Shown here piece after piece: positions 54,003 to 63,340 of a stretch of 64,000 nt of DNA; within the stretch, counting starts at the first letter, position 1, and every line of letters begins with the position of its first letter. The position numbers and the translations under genes were made by a program. The stretch is from Ichthyophis bannanicus. Its lineage: Eukaryota > Chordata > Amphibia > Gymnophiona > Ichthyophiidae. The DNA lies in contig CM066047.1 of the NCBI GenBank assembly GCA_033557465.1, positions 7,580,234 through 7,644,233 on the forward strand, given 5' to 3'. The notes below the pieces were generated by a model, which was not told the origin of the DNA, did not search any database, and saw only the letters and a program-made list of their open reading frames with translations.

Positions 54003-54908
54003 TCAAGGCGCAGTGTCCACGCCATTCTCCGACCCAGTGCGCAGCATCGCAGCCAGGAAGGTCTTTGCCGCCGAAGTTCGATCAAAATTATGGGTCTTCC
54101 CCTCATGGTATACACGCAATATAGCAGGATACACAAGGGCAAAGCGAATGCCCGCTTTCACCAGTTGGCCACAAAGTGGGGAGAACTCCTTTCGCTTAGC
54201 CGCTAAGGCGGCAGAGTAGTCCTGGAACATTAGAACCACTTTATTGTCCAGTTGTAGGGAGCGCCTCTTGCGATATGCCTGAAGTAGGGCCATTTTGTGC
54301 TGGAAGTTCATTAACCGGGCTAACACCGGTCGCGGTCTCTCATCAGGGCCCCTCTTCGGTCCCAGGCGGTGCGCTCGCTCCACTATGACCCGGCCAATCA
54401 AATCCTCGAGCCCCAACTCTTTGGGTAGCCAAGATTCAAAAAGCCCAGCAAGTTGTTGATCAGACCAGGCCTCTGGTACTCCCACCAGCCGCAAATTATT
54501 GCGGCGTGATCTATTTTCAAGATCGTCCGTTTTTTCAAGGAGCGTTGCAATTTCCTTCTGGTGCCGAGCTAAGAGGGTATCATGTTTCCCCTCACCCTCT
54601 TCTAGTAATGTGATGCGATGCTCAGCTTCCTCTACTCTCCGGGTAAGCTCGCCATATGTCTCTGCCATTGCATCTAATTTGTGCAGAATGGAATCTAGCT
54701 GGGGTGCTAACAACTTAGCGACTTCTTGTGCAAGGTCTTCCGCTCCCGATTCGCCGGCTCCTGAGCCCGGAGACGACCCGGGGGAACTCAAGCTCGTTCC
54801 AGACCGCGTGGTCGCCGCCATCTTATGGTCTCGGGGCCCAGGTACTTTGTCCTTCTCCCGTTTTGCTGCAGACCGCATGGATGCGCCGCACCTCGCGCTC
54901 ACCTTCAA
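54003..54908 (-). CDS. Tx1-2 ORF1 RNA-binding protein, intact frame
   Basis: An uninterrupted 301-residue frame. The N-terminus is Ser/Gly-rich (SLSSPGSSPGSGAGESG). A coiled-coil-like stretch follows (LDAMAETYGELTRRVEEAEH, ITLLEEGEGKHDTLLARHQK). The RRM-like segment LENRSRRNNLRLVGVPEAW ends in VIVERAHRLGPKRG, RPVLARLMNFQHKMALLQA. The C-terminal domain is VVLMFQDYSAALAAKRKEFS, GIRFALVYPAILRVYHEGKT. This is the L1/Tx1 ORF1 architecture, which trimerises and coats element RNA as a chaperone. It is the only element gene in the window that I see uninterrupted over its expected length. The next ORF2 is broken, so the copy is still non-autonomous. Confidence 0.85.
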   Translation of the reverse strand: MKVSARCGASMRSAAKREKDKVPGPRDHKMAATTRSGTSLSSPGSSPGSGAGESGAEDLAQEVAKLLAPQLDSILHKLDAMAETYGELTRRVEEAEHRITLLEEGEGKHDTLLARHQKEIATLLEKTDDLENRSRRNNLRLVGVPEAWSDQQLAGLFESWLPKELGLEDLIGRVIVERAHRLGPKRGPDERPRPVLARLMNFQHKMALLQAYRKRRSLQLDNKVVLMFQDYSAALAAKRKEFSPLCGQLVKAGIRFALVYPAILRVYHEGKTHNFDRTSAAKTFLAAMLRTGSENGVDTAP

Positions 54909-55034
54909 GGCTCTTTACTCACGAAGAGTCTCCGGGTTAGTACTCCCACGATTACCGCTCGCACCCGCTCTCAAAATTGCCGCTTTCTTGCCGTTTTTAG
55001 GGAAACGGTCCGGGAGCGCACTGAGGACACGTCC

Positions 55035-57284
55035 TCACTCGCTCATGTGCTCACGTGATCTCTCCAAATATTTTCTTTTATTAGTCTTAAATAGTTTACC
55101 CTGTAGCTTCATTGCATGTCCCCTAGTCTTTCTATATTCTGATAACGTAAACAATCGATCTACGTTTACCCGTTCCACTCCGTTCATTAATTTATAGACT
55201 TCTATCATATCTCCCCTCAGCCGTCTCTTTTCCAGGTTAAAGAGCCCTAACCTTTTTAGCCTATCTTCATAGGAGAATCCTTCCATCCCCTTTACCAATT
55301 TGGTGGCTCTTCTCTGAACCTTTTCTAATAACGCTATATCCTTTTTAAGATACGGCGACCAGAATTGCACACAATATTCAAGTTGCGGTTTCACCATAGA
55401 ACGATATATAGGCATTATAATATCTTTTGTTTTATTTTCCATTCCTTTCCTTATGATACCTAGCATTCTATTTGCTCTCTTGGCCGCCACTGCACACTGG
55501 GCCGAGGGTTTTAACATGGTATCCACAATGACGCCTAAATCTTTTTCCTGGGTGGTGGTTCCTAATGTGGAACCTTGCATCGTGTAACCATAGTATGGGT
55601 TGTTCTTTCCTAGGTGCATAACTTTGCACTTGTCCACATTAAATTTCATCTGCCATTTTGATGCCCAGTCTTCCAATTTATCAAGATCCTCTTGCAATTT
55701 TCCACAATCCTCTTGGGTTTTAACAACTTTAAATAGTTTTGTGTCATCTGCAAATTTGATAACCTCATTTGTTATTCCACTTTCCAGGTCGTTTATGAAT
55801 ACGTCAAAAAGCAGCGGATCCAGCACAGATCCCTGGGGTACACCACTATTCACCTTTCTCCATTGGGAAGATTGGCCATTTAGCCCAACCCTCTGCTTTC
55901 TATCTTTTAACCATTTCCTGATCCACAGTAGTACACTGCCTCATATCCCATGACTCTTTAGTTTTGCCAAAAGTCTTTGATGAGGGACCTTGTCAAAGGC
56001 TTTCTGAAAGTCCAGATGCACTATATCAGCTGACTCACCTTTGTCCACCTGTTTATTCACACCTTCAAAAAAACATTACAGATTAGTAAGACAAGATCTT
56101 CCTTGTCTAAAGCCATGTTGGCTGTCTCCCATTAAGCCCTGACTATCTACATGCTGAGTAATTATATTCTTTATGATGTTTTCTAACATTTTTCCCGGTA
56201 CTGACGTCAGGCTCACCGGTCTGCAGTTTCCCGGATCACCCCTGGAACCCTTTTTAAAAATTGGTGTTACATTGGCGATCCTCCAATCTTCAGGTATTAG
56301 AGATGATTTTAATGTTAGTTCAGAGATTACTAATAGCAGGTTTGCAATTTCATATTTCAGTTCCTTCAACACCCTTGGATGTATACCATCCGGGCCAGGT
56401 GATTTGCTACTCTTCAGTTTATCTAATAGTTGTAATACATCTGCCCGATGTATCAATATTTCCTTCAATTCTTCCGCACCTTTAAATACCATTTCAGTCA
56501 TGGGTAACATCCCTACATCTTTCTCAGTAAAGACCGAAGCAAAGAATTCATTCAGTCTCTCCGCTATCGCCTTGTCGCGTTTTAGTGTCCCTTTAACCCC
56601 TCTATCATCTAATGGACCAACTGACTCACAGGTTTTTTGCTACCCATGTACTTGAAAAAGTCTTTATTTCGCGTTCTTGCTTCCGCAGCAAGCTTCTTCT
56701 CAAATTCTCCCTTTGCCTGCCCTATCAATGCCTTGCATTTGACTTGCCAGTGCTTGTGCCATTTCCAGGTTTCGTCGTTTGGCTCTTTTTTCCATTTCCT
56801 GAAAGATGCTTTTTTGGCAACAGCCTCTCTGACCTCACCTTTAAACCATGCTGGCAGTTTTTTGGACTTCCTTCCACTTTTCTTAAAGCGTGGAATACAG
56901 CTGGCCTGGGCTTCCAAGATAGTATTTTTCAACAACACCCAAGCTTGATGTAAGTCTTTAACCTTTGCAACTGCTCCTTTTAGCTTTTTCTTAACTATTT
57001 TCCTCATTTTATCATAGTCTCTCCCTTTCGAAAGTTAAAAGGTAGTACTGTGGATTTCCTTACTATCCCTCCTCCACTAATTAAATCAAAGGCGATCATG
57101 CTATGATCACTATTGCCAAGTGGCCCCAACACCCTTATCTCTTGCACTAGATCTGGTGTTCCACTAAGGACTAGGTGAAAAGCGGTGAAAAGCGGTATAT
57201 ACATATAGCTAAATAAATAAATAAATATAAAACTAGGTCTAATATGGCTTCCCCTTTGGTAGGTTCATGAACCAGCTGCTTCAA
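55035..57284 (-). pseudogene. CR1-D ORF2: linker and reverse transcriptase
   Basis: From the 5' side: FNFRKGE and AFDLISGGGIVRKSTVLP at 57204-57004. Linker AWVLLKNTILEAQASCIPRF, GRKSKKLPAWFKGEVREAV at 57007-56609. RT start SSKSPGPDGIHPRVLKEL, NVTPIFKKGSRGDPGNCRPV, QHGFRQGRSCLTNL at 56510-56076. RT end SGVPQGSVLDPLLFDVFIND, KFADDTKLFKVV, KCKVMHLGKNNPYYGYT at 55853-55081. The VYLDFQKAFDKVPH-equivalent block lies in the frameshifted stretch 55860-56070. Frame breaks between all pieces make it inactive. Confidence 0.85.
57177..57238. mobile_element. 62-bp insertion: extreme 3' end of an L2/SINE-type repeat
   Basis: GAAAAGCGGTATATACATAT, AGCTAAATAAATAAATAAAT interrupts CR1-D. It is flanked by ACTAGGT at 57170-57176 and 57232-57238. 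CR1-C at 39990 has the unbroken text GACTAGGTCTAATATGG. The insert matches the tail type of the SINE ending at 44478 (GCGGTATATAAG...AAATAAATAAA), so it is a retrotransposed fragment truncated almost to its tail. Confidence 0.65.
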
Positions 57285-57470
57285 GAAAGAGTAGTTACTC
57301 ACCTGTAAACAGGTGTTCTCCAGGAGCAGCAAGAATCAGTCCTCACATATGGGTGTCATTGACGCCGATGAAGCCCCAGCGGAGCATTTCCCCAGCTTTC
57401 TATGAAAGCCTTTCGGAATACAGGCATGCATGCGTGGTTCCCTTCCCGCCTAAAGGTGCCATCTTACCTC
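57285..57470 (-). repeat. DIRS-3 3' inverted terminal repeat
   Basis: CACATATGGGTGTCATTGAC through CAGCGGAGCATTTCCCC to AAAGGTGCCATCTTAC mirrors 62755-62895. The outer GTAGTTACTCACCTG extension pairs with 57560-57610. Confidence 0.88.
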
Positions 57471-57554
57471 AGTCAAATGACATAGCTAAGAATAGCACAC
57501 AAAAATGAAAAATAAACTATGTACAACTGCAACTCCAAGGGGAGGAGGGAGGGT

Positions 57555-57660
57555 TGTGAGGACTGATTCCTGCTGCTCCTGGAGAATACCTGTTACAGGT
57601 GAGTAACTACTCTTTCTCCAGGACCAAGCAGGAAGTCAGTCCTCACATATGGGTGACTCC
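57555..57660 (-). repeat. DIRS-3 internal complementary region
   Basis: 57555-57612 (GAGGACTGATTCCTGCTGCT, ACAGGTGAGTAACTACTC) is complementary to the left terminus. 57613-57660 (TTTCTCCAGGACCAAGCAGG, AAGTCAGTCCTCACATATGG) is complementary to the right terminus. The joint reads, on minus, CCTGGAGAA followed at once by AGAGTAGTTACTC. This is the right end joined to the left end. Confidence 0.85.
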
Positions 57661-57789
57661 CTAGCTCTGGGCTACCAAGGAACTCAGGCTGAACAAGAGG
57701 ACTCCCTCTAGTCCCAACTGTAAGGAAAGGCTTTTCACTGACACAACCTCCACCGGTAGCCCAACAGAGGGCAGGAGGGCAGGAGTTGC

Positions 57790-58830
57790 CTAAACCTCAA
57801 AGAAATTCCGGAGTACTGCTTGGCCAAAAGCACTGTCCCTACGGGACTCCCTCTCCAGACAGTAATGGGCCGCAAAGGTCTGGCTTGAAGACCAAGTTGC
57901 AGCCCTGCAGATGTCTACCAAGGGCACAGAGCGGAGATGAGCCACTGAGGCAGCCATTGCCCTGACACGGTGGGCCGTGACCCAACTCTGCAAAGGAAGG
58001 TCAGCCGCCCTATAAGCCCAAGTGATACAGTCAGCAACCCAGATGGACAAGGTACGCTTGGACACAGCCAACCCCAACTTATTAGGGTCAAAAGATACGA
58101 AGAGCTGAGTAGCCCTTCTATGCCCCTGCGTACGGTCAAGGTAGAAGGATAAGGCCCTCCTACAGTCCAGGGTATGCAGAACTGCTTCAGCCTGGCTTGC
58201 ATGAGGCCTAGGCAAAAATGTTGGAAGAACCACCTCTTGATTAAGGTGGAAGGAGGAGACAACTTTGGGGAGGAACTTTGGATGAGTCCTAAGGACTACC
58301 CTGTTCCTATAAAAGCGAGTGTAAGGCCTATCACAGGCCAGGGCCTGAAGCTCACTCACTCGCCTAGCCGAGGTAAGGGCTACCAAGAAGAGTGTCTTCC
58401 AGGACAGGAAGCGTAGAGGGCAAGTAGCCATCGGCTCAAAGGGTGGGCGAATCAGCTGCTGCAAGACCACATTCAAGTCCCACTCAGGAGCAGGAGGACG
58501 GATTGGAGGCTTGAGTAAAAGCAAGCCCCTGAGAAAGCGGGACACCAAGGGGTGAACCGACAGAGAATGTCCTTCCACCAGTGAGTGGTGAGCTGCTAGA
58601 GCTGAGAGGTGGACCCGAACAGAATTGGACTTAAGTCCCTGGTTGGACAAGTGCAGTAAGTACTGAAGCACTACTGGCACAGTACAGGAGAAAGGATCCT
58701 CTGTACGTAGCTGACACCACACAGAAAACCTTTTCCATTTGAGAGCATAGGTTTTCCTAGTGGACTGTTTCCTAGAGGCTAGGACAACCTCCTCAACTTC
58801 CTGAGGTAGGCCCCAGGGAGCCAAAACTAC
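57790..58830 (-). CDS. DIRS-3 tyrosine recombinase, catalytic residues intact
   Basis: The recombinase is the C-terminal part of a 658-residue open frame (59766-57790). The upstream part of that frame is out of phase with RNase H and is not protein-like, so the true start is probably near 58830-58780. Blocks: VVLASRKQSTRKTYALKWKR, VVLQYLLHLSNQGLKSNSVR, box A LTSARRVSELQALACDR (Arg), FVSFDPNKLGLAVSKRTLS, box B SWVTAHRVRAMAASVAHLRS (H-x-x-R), VPLVDICRAATWSSSQTFAA, HYCLERESRRD (tyrosine), ending LRNFFEV. The Arg, His-x-x-Arg and Tyr of the superfamily are all in one frame. In copies 1 and 2 they are not. Expression would depend on an internal start or readthrough from the RT gene. Confidence 0.8.
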   Translation of the reverse strand, partial: VVLAPWGLPQEVEEVVLASRKQSTRKTYALKWKRFSVWCQLRTEDPFSCTVPVVLQYLLHLSNQGLKSNSVRVHLSALAAHHSLVEGHSLSVHPLVSRFLRGLLLLKPPIRPPAPEWDLNVVLQQLIRPPFEPMATCPLRFLSWKTLFLVALTSARRVSELQALACDRPYTRFYRNRVVLRTHPKFLPKVVSSFHLNQEVVLPTFLPRPHASQAEAVLHTLDCRRALSFYLDRTQGHRRATQLFVSFDPNKLGLAVSKRTLSIWVADCITWAYRAADLPLQSWVTAHRVRAMAASVAHLRSVPLVDICRAATWSSSQTFAAHYCLERESRRDSAFGQAVLRNFFEV

Positions 58831-60669
58831 CCTTGCAGCCTCCAGGCCATCAAATTGAGAGCTTTGAGATTGGGGTGCAGAAGGGAACCCTGCTCCTGCG
58901 AGAGAAGGTCGGGTTGCAACCCCAGAGGCAGTGGGGGATCCACCGCCAGTTGAAGCAGAAGTGGAAACCAAGGCTGTCTCGGCCACCTGGGAGCCACCAG
59001 CAGGACCGAGGCCTTGTCCTGAAGAATCTTGAAGAGAGTTCGGGCCACCAATGGCGTGGGAGGAAACGCATACAGGAGGCCCTGAGACCAGGGAATCAAA
59101 AAAGCATCCGCTGCTATTCTCAGAGGATGCGGTTGCCTGGAGCAGACCCATGGCAGTTGCTTGATCAGTGGACTGGTAAAGAGATCTATCAAAGGGAGAC
59201 CCCATTTTAGGAAGATCTTCTGAACTACTAAAGGATGCAGCTGCCACTCGTGGGGCTGTAGAATCCTGCTCAACCTGTCGGCCAGGTAGTTGTCCTGGCC
59301 TGGAAGGTACACAGCCTTGAGGAGCATGTTGTGCTTGAGGGCAAATGAACAAAGGTCCTGAGTCTCCCGACAGAGGAGTCTGGACCCAGTCCCGCCCTGT
59401 TTGTTCACATAAAATATGGCTACCTGGTTGTCTGTCTGAACCAGGACAGATTGATGAGCCAGGGTAGGAGAGAAAGCTTTGAGTGTTAATCGAATAGCTC
59501 TGAGTTAGAGGAGATTGATCTGCTGTGCAGCCTCCCAAGGAGACCACAGGCCCTGGGTGCACCTGTTCAAACAACGAGCTCCCCAGCCCTGCAAGGAGGC
59601 GTCTGTGGTCAGTACCACTGTGTACCCATGAGTTTGAAAGGGCACCCCTTTTAGTAGATTGGGTGGGTGCAACCACCAGCTGAGGGAGTTCAGAAATTGT
59701 CTGGACACCCTTATCCTGTCCCTGAGGCTGCCTGTGGCCTGGGACCACTGAGTCCGAAGGCACCACTTTGCAGGCCTCATATGGAGCCTGGCATTGGGGG
59801 TCACATGTACTGTCGAAGCCATGTGGCCAAGAAGCCTCAGGCAGAGTCTGGCGGAGACCAGTGACCTGTTGAGAAACTGGTTTGCTAAGGCTATCAGTCT
59901 TTGTGCTCTGTCCTCTGGCAAGAAAGCCTTTGCCAGCAGAGAGTCCAGGCTTGCTCCTATAAACTCCAAGTTCTGGGAGGGGAGCAAAGTGGACTTTGCG
60001 AAGTTTATTACAAACCCCAGGCTTTGAAGAAGAGCAATAGTTGTGAGGGTGGCTTGTCTGGCCTCCTGGACCTGGGAGCGGAGGTTAGGCCAAAAAGCAG
60101 TACTCTGTACTGATAATGGTTTCCTCCCACAATGAACCTGAGGTACTTTCTGTGGTCTGGATGAATGAGGATGTGAGTGTACGCATCCTTTAGATCTAAG
60201 GAGCATAGCCAATCTCCCTGCTGGAGGTAGGGCAGAAGTGTTCCAAGAGTAAGCATCTTGAACTTTTCTTTTTCCAGGAGCTTGTTGAGGTTCCTGAGGT
60301 CCAGAATGGGTCGAAGGCCACCGGTTATTTTGGGCACCAGGAAAAACCTGGAGTAGAATCCGTGACCTTGCAAGTGGGGAGGCACAGGCTCCACCGCCCT
60401 GTGTGCAGGGGAGGCCTTGGAGGTTCCCCTGGGAAGTATGGCGGAGGCAGTTGGTGAAAATGCAGTGCATAGCCCCTGTGGACTATGTTCAACACCCAAC
60501 TGTCCCCAGTGATGTGGGGCCACTGTTGGGCAAAGAGGGTGAGGCGACCTCCTGTGCAGGGTTGGGAGAGCAGGGTTGGAGAGGCTACGCTCAAGGAGTC
60601 AAAAACCCCCACCCTGCTGAGTGGGAGCAGGGGCCGGAGTCTTGGGGGTCCTCTGCCTACGGGGCCCAT
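58827..60669 (-). pseudogene. DIRS-3 reverse transcriptase / RNase H, RT core deleted
   Basis: The frame begins MGPVGRGPPRLRPLLPLS (60669), overlapping gag in another frame, and reads YALHFHQLPPPYFPGEPPRP. A loss of about 37 bp near 60395 then shifts it. LDLRNLNKLLEKEKFKML, CSLDLKDAYTHILIHP and QYRVLLFGLTSAPRS follow at 60523-60008. Next, about 105 bp are gone at about 60070: the text passes from CTCCTGG to ACCTGGGAGCGGAGG, so the whole AYLRNQGIFVFPYLDDWLI segment with the YLDD motif is missing. RNase H (VVLTTDASLQGWGARC, then a TAA in place of the LLELRA Glu codon) and the tail (APRWPRQPWFPLL at about 58900) complete it. RT-dead. Confidence 0.88.
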
Positions 60670-62496
60670 TACCCTGCCCCTTGGCTTGCTGACCCTGGGG
60701 GGCAGCTTGGGCAGCCTGATACTGAGGGTACTGTTTGTAGGCAGTGCCCTTCCTCGGGTAAAAGGGCTTCTTACCCGAGGCCTTCTTCTTGTGAGAAGGG
60801 GTAGAGGTCTTCCTAGACAGCCTTGTCCTTGTAAGGTGCTGTCTCGAGCTGTGCGGCCTTCTCGGCCATGGGCTTGCCAAAAAGGTTTTCACCTCGACAA
60901 GGGACATCGACCAACTTGTCCTGAACCCATGGCTCGAGGTCCAATTACTGCAGCCATGCCTGGCGTTGAGCCGCGATGCCGGTTGCCGCAACTCGGGCCG
61001 AAGCCTCTAAGCCATCATAGGCGGCGCGGGACATAAACTTCAAGCAGTCCCGAATCCCCGAGGACAAGGACTTGAATCTCTGCAAGGGTTGCCCGGAAAC
61101 ACCAGCAGAGAACCCGGCCAACTCCTTGGCCAGGTCTCGCAAGTACATGCCCATGTACAGCTGGTAAGACTAGACACGGCAAGCAAGCATCGAGCCCTGG
61201 AAGCACTTTCTACCGACACCATCGAGGTTACGGGCCTCCCTGCCGGGGGGGCACCGCAGAGTGCATCTTCTGACTCTTCAGGCGATGCATGGCCGATTCC
61301 ACAACCATGGAATGGTGTGGTAGCTGCGCCTTTTGAAAGCCAGGGCTCTTCCGGAGTCGATAAATGGAATCGACTCACTTGCTTAGAACCGGCGCCGAGG
61401 CCGGTGCCTCCCACATCCGGAAGAGGAGCCGTTCCAGCACTGGAGGAACCGGGACAGTAAAGGCCTCCTTCGGAGGAGAGTCGTACTGCAGGGCCTCGAG
61501 CTCTTCGGCTCGAGGATCTTCCTCGGGGTCCGCCGGGATAGCCAACGCGGTGGCCATATCCCGGACAAACTCCGAGAACCGGGTATCCTCCGGAGGGGAT
61601 CTACTCCAGGGCTCAGACTGCGGTGAGTCCGACGGGACGCACCGAGTCTTAAATGTGTCGGGGGACTCCTCATCCTCCATCTCCCAGGCGGACTCGTCCG
61701 ACGAGGAGTCAGGATCCGACCCCGCGGGGCCCTGGAGCACCCGCCCTGACGCCGGAGGCACCGGCGTCGACGCCCTCGGTCCTGAAACGGAGGTCGAGGT
61801 GGACCGCGACTGAGATCGACTTCGAGCCATGATCGACTTCGACGTCGATGTCCCGGTGGTCGGAGCAGATGCGCCAGACAGGCTGGCCATCAGTGCCTGC
61901 TGCTGCTCTATGAAGGTAGACAATCTGCTCTCCAAGGCTGTCATCCTGAGACTCAGCTCGGGAGACGCAGCAGCCACTGACTTGGGCCCCGGCGGAGCCG
62001 GGCCCGACGTCGGCTCTCTGGGAGGAGAGTCCTCAAGGATCACAGGGCTTACGTGTCCAGCAGACTCCGGCTCCACGCGAGGAACTTTTGCAGGCTTCTC
62101 TTGTTCCACGGGCCCGGGGCGACGGTTGGGGGTCTTAGACCTGGCCCTCGAGGAGCCAGGGACCTCCTCCAATGACGCCCTCACGAGCCGCTTCTTCCTC
62201 TTGCGTTCCCGGTCGGGGGACCCCCTGTCCGAGGAACTTCGACGGCGCTCGGGATCAGAATCCCGAGATGTCAAGGCCTCAGACGAGGTCCGGGCCTGGC
62301 TGGAGGCTGAGTCCGAGAAAAGCCTTTCTTTCTGCTGCTGGCTACTTCGGAGTGCCTTGGAAGACATCTTCCCACAGGGTCCACACGTCTTAGGGTCGTG
62401 ATCAGGACCGAGGCACCGAAGGCAGCAGTCGTGTGTGTTGGTGAGAGACATTAACTTCTTACACCGATCACACTTCTTGAAACCGCTGGAAGCCAT
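60599..62496 (-). pseudogene. DIRS-3 gag-like gene with an in-frame TGA
   Basis: Starts at MASSGFKKCDRCKKLM (ATG at 62496). It stays open for about 370 residues: zinc-type N-terminus (CLRCLGPDHDPKTCGPCGKM), charged Ser/Pro/Arg middle, RFSEFVRDMATALAIPAD, TVPVPPVLERLLFRMWEAPA, SAPVLSK. Then a TGA at about 61374 interrupts, and the same frame continues with VDSIYRLRKSPGFQKAQLPH, SMVVESAMHRLKSQKMHS. Copy 2 has a Gln codon at this point, and copy 1 has the same TGA. The basic C-terminus (HKKKASGKKPFYPRKGTAY) reads near 60800-60730. Small indels around 60840 break the last third. Confidence 0.78.
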
Positions 62497-62754
62497 GGGG
62501 GAAAAAAAGAGTCCCCGCGAGGTCAAAGGATCGGCCTTCCAGGGAAAAATCAAAAAAGGGCGCGAACACCAGCCACGAAGGGCATAAACCGAAAAAGAAG
62601 AATCGGGCTCGATACCGGTGTACCGAACCCGGCGGGAGGGGAACCGGCGTCGAACCGGGAAGAAAGAAATAGCGAAAATCGCTGAAAAATCAAACTTTTA
62701 TCCGGGATGACAGGACACATGTCCGGTGGGCTTCTCGGAAAAAGAGAGACTGAG

Positions 62755-62908
62755 TTAAGATGGCACCTTTAGGCGGGAAGGGAACCGTGCATGCGTGCCT
62801 GCATTCCCAAAGGCTTTCATAGAACGCTGGGGAAATGCTCCGCTGGGGCTTCATCGGTGTCGATGACACCCATATGTGAGGACTGACTTCCTGCTTGGTC
62901 CTGGAGAA
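62755..62908 (-). repeat. DIRS-3 5' inverted terminal repeat
   Basis: AAGATGGCACCTTTAGGCGG, AATGCTCCGCTGGGGCTTC, CACCCATATGTGAGGACTG mirror the left arm. The end reads CTTGGTCCTGGAGAA and joins CR1-D at GCAGTC. Confidence 0.88.
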
Positions 62909-63331
62909 GCAGTCATTTATTTCGTCTAGGAACTTTATCTCCCTAGCATGTCCTGACGTGACACTGACCCAGTCGATACCGGGGTAATTGAAATCACCCA
63001 TTATTATTACTGCGCTGTAACTTTTGTTAGCTTCCTTGATTTCTTTGAGCATTTCATCATCCATTTGTTCATTCTGGCCAGGCGGTCGATAGTACACCCC
63101 CACTGCCATCGCCTTCCCCTTTTTACATGGAATTTCAATCCATAGAGATTCTACAATAAATTTTGTTTCCTGCAAAACTTTAATCCTTTCTGACTCAATG
63201 CTCTCTTTAACATAGAACGCAACCCCTCCATCAATTTGATCAGCTCTATCATTACGATATAGTTTGTATCCAGGTATCATAGTGTCCCACTGGTTGTCGT
63301 CCTTCCACCATGTCTCTGATATTCCAATCAT
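62909..63331 (-). pseudogene. CR1-D ORF2: endonuclease fragment
   Basis: From MIGISETWWKDDNQ (63331) through MIPGYKLYRNDRAD, GGVAFYVKESIESERI, VGVYYRPPGQNEQMDDEMLK to IIMGDFNYPGIDWVSV, FLDEINDCF. The frame then runs into the DIRS-3 terminus. The SDH block lies on the other side of DIRS-3, near 57100. The N-terminal YANARSPKN block is missing because of 5' truncation at 63340. Confidence 0.85.
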
Positions 63332-63340
63332 ATCTAATCA

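Larger units (their letters stand above)
49024..55065 (-). mobile_element. Tx1/L1-clade LINE 2, inserted in CR1-D
   Basis: A 6.0-kb two-ORF LINE. CR1-D sequence AAATATTTTCTTTTA is duplicated at 49009-49023 and 55066-55080 (15 bp). The 3' end on minus reads TTTTTCCAATGAAAATTT-like sequence ending in GATGTGAAC without an A run, unlike Tx1-1. ORF1 is intact and ORF2 has two frame changes, so this copy is younger or better preserved than Tx1-1. A strongly pyrimidine-rich plus-strand tract (53400-53660) fills the unusually long ORF1-ORF2 spacer. Confidence 0.9.
57285..62908 (-). mobile_element. DIRS-like tyrosine-recombinase retroelement, copy 3, inserted in CR1-D
   Basis: A 5.6-kb element on minus: gag, RT/RNase H, recombinase, with inverted ends (right arm about 62755-62908, left arm 57285-57470). 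The host site is known from CR1-C (40042-40060, CTCCAAGAAGCAGTCATTT). Here the left junction is CTTCAAGAA|AGAGTAGTTAC and the right junction is CCTGGA|GAAGCAGTC, so only the three bases GAA are shared and there is no target duplication. This is the expected outcome of tyrosine-recombinase integration. It has the only open-frame recombinase of the three copies, but its RT is disabled. Confidence 0.92.
48719..63340 (-). mobile_element. CR1/L3-type LINE, copy D, split by a Tx1/L1-clade LINE and by DIRS-3
   Basis: The CR1 pieces are 48719-49023 (3' end), 55066-57287 (RT and linker) and 62906-63340 (endonuclease, 5' truncated before MIGISETWW). Two later insertions expand about 2.9 kb of CR1 to 14.6 kb. 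Pieces are colinear with CR1-C at each joint. A 62-bp mini-insertion (57177-57238) lies in the linker. Confidence 0.9.

Noticed and set aside
57790..58830. Phage-type or bacterial integrase
   Set aside because: Tyrosine recombinase residues are present, but it sits behind gag and RT/RNase H between inverted ends, in three related copies; this is DIRS architecture.
57790..59766. 658-codon ORF taken as one protein
   Set aside because: Only the C-terminal half matches the recombinase. The N-terminal half is an out-of-phase reading of the RNase H region, whose real frame lies at 59408-58827.
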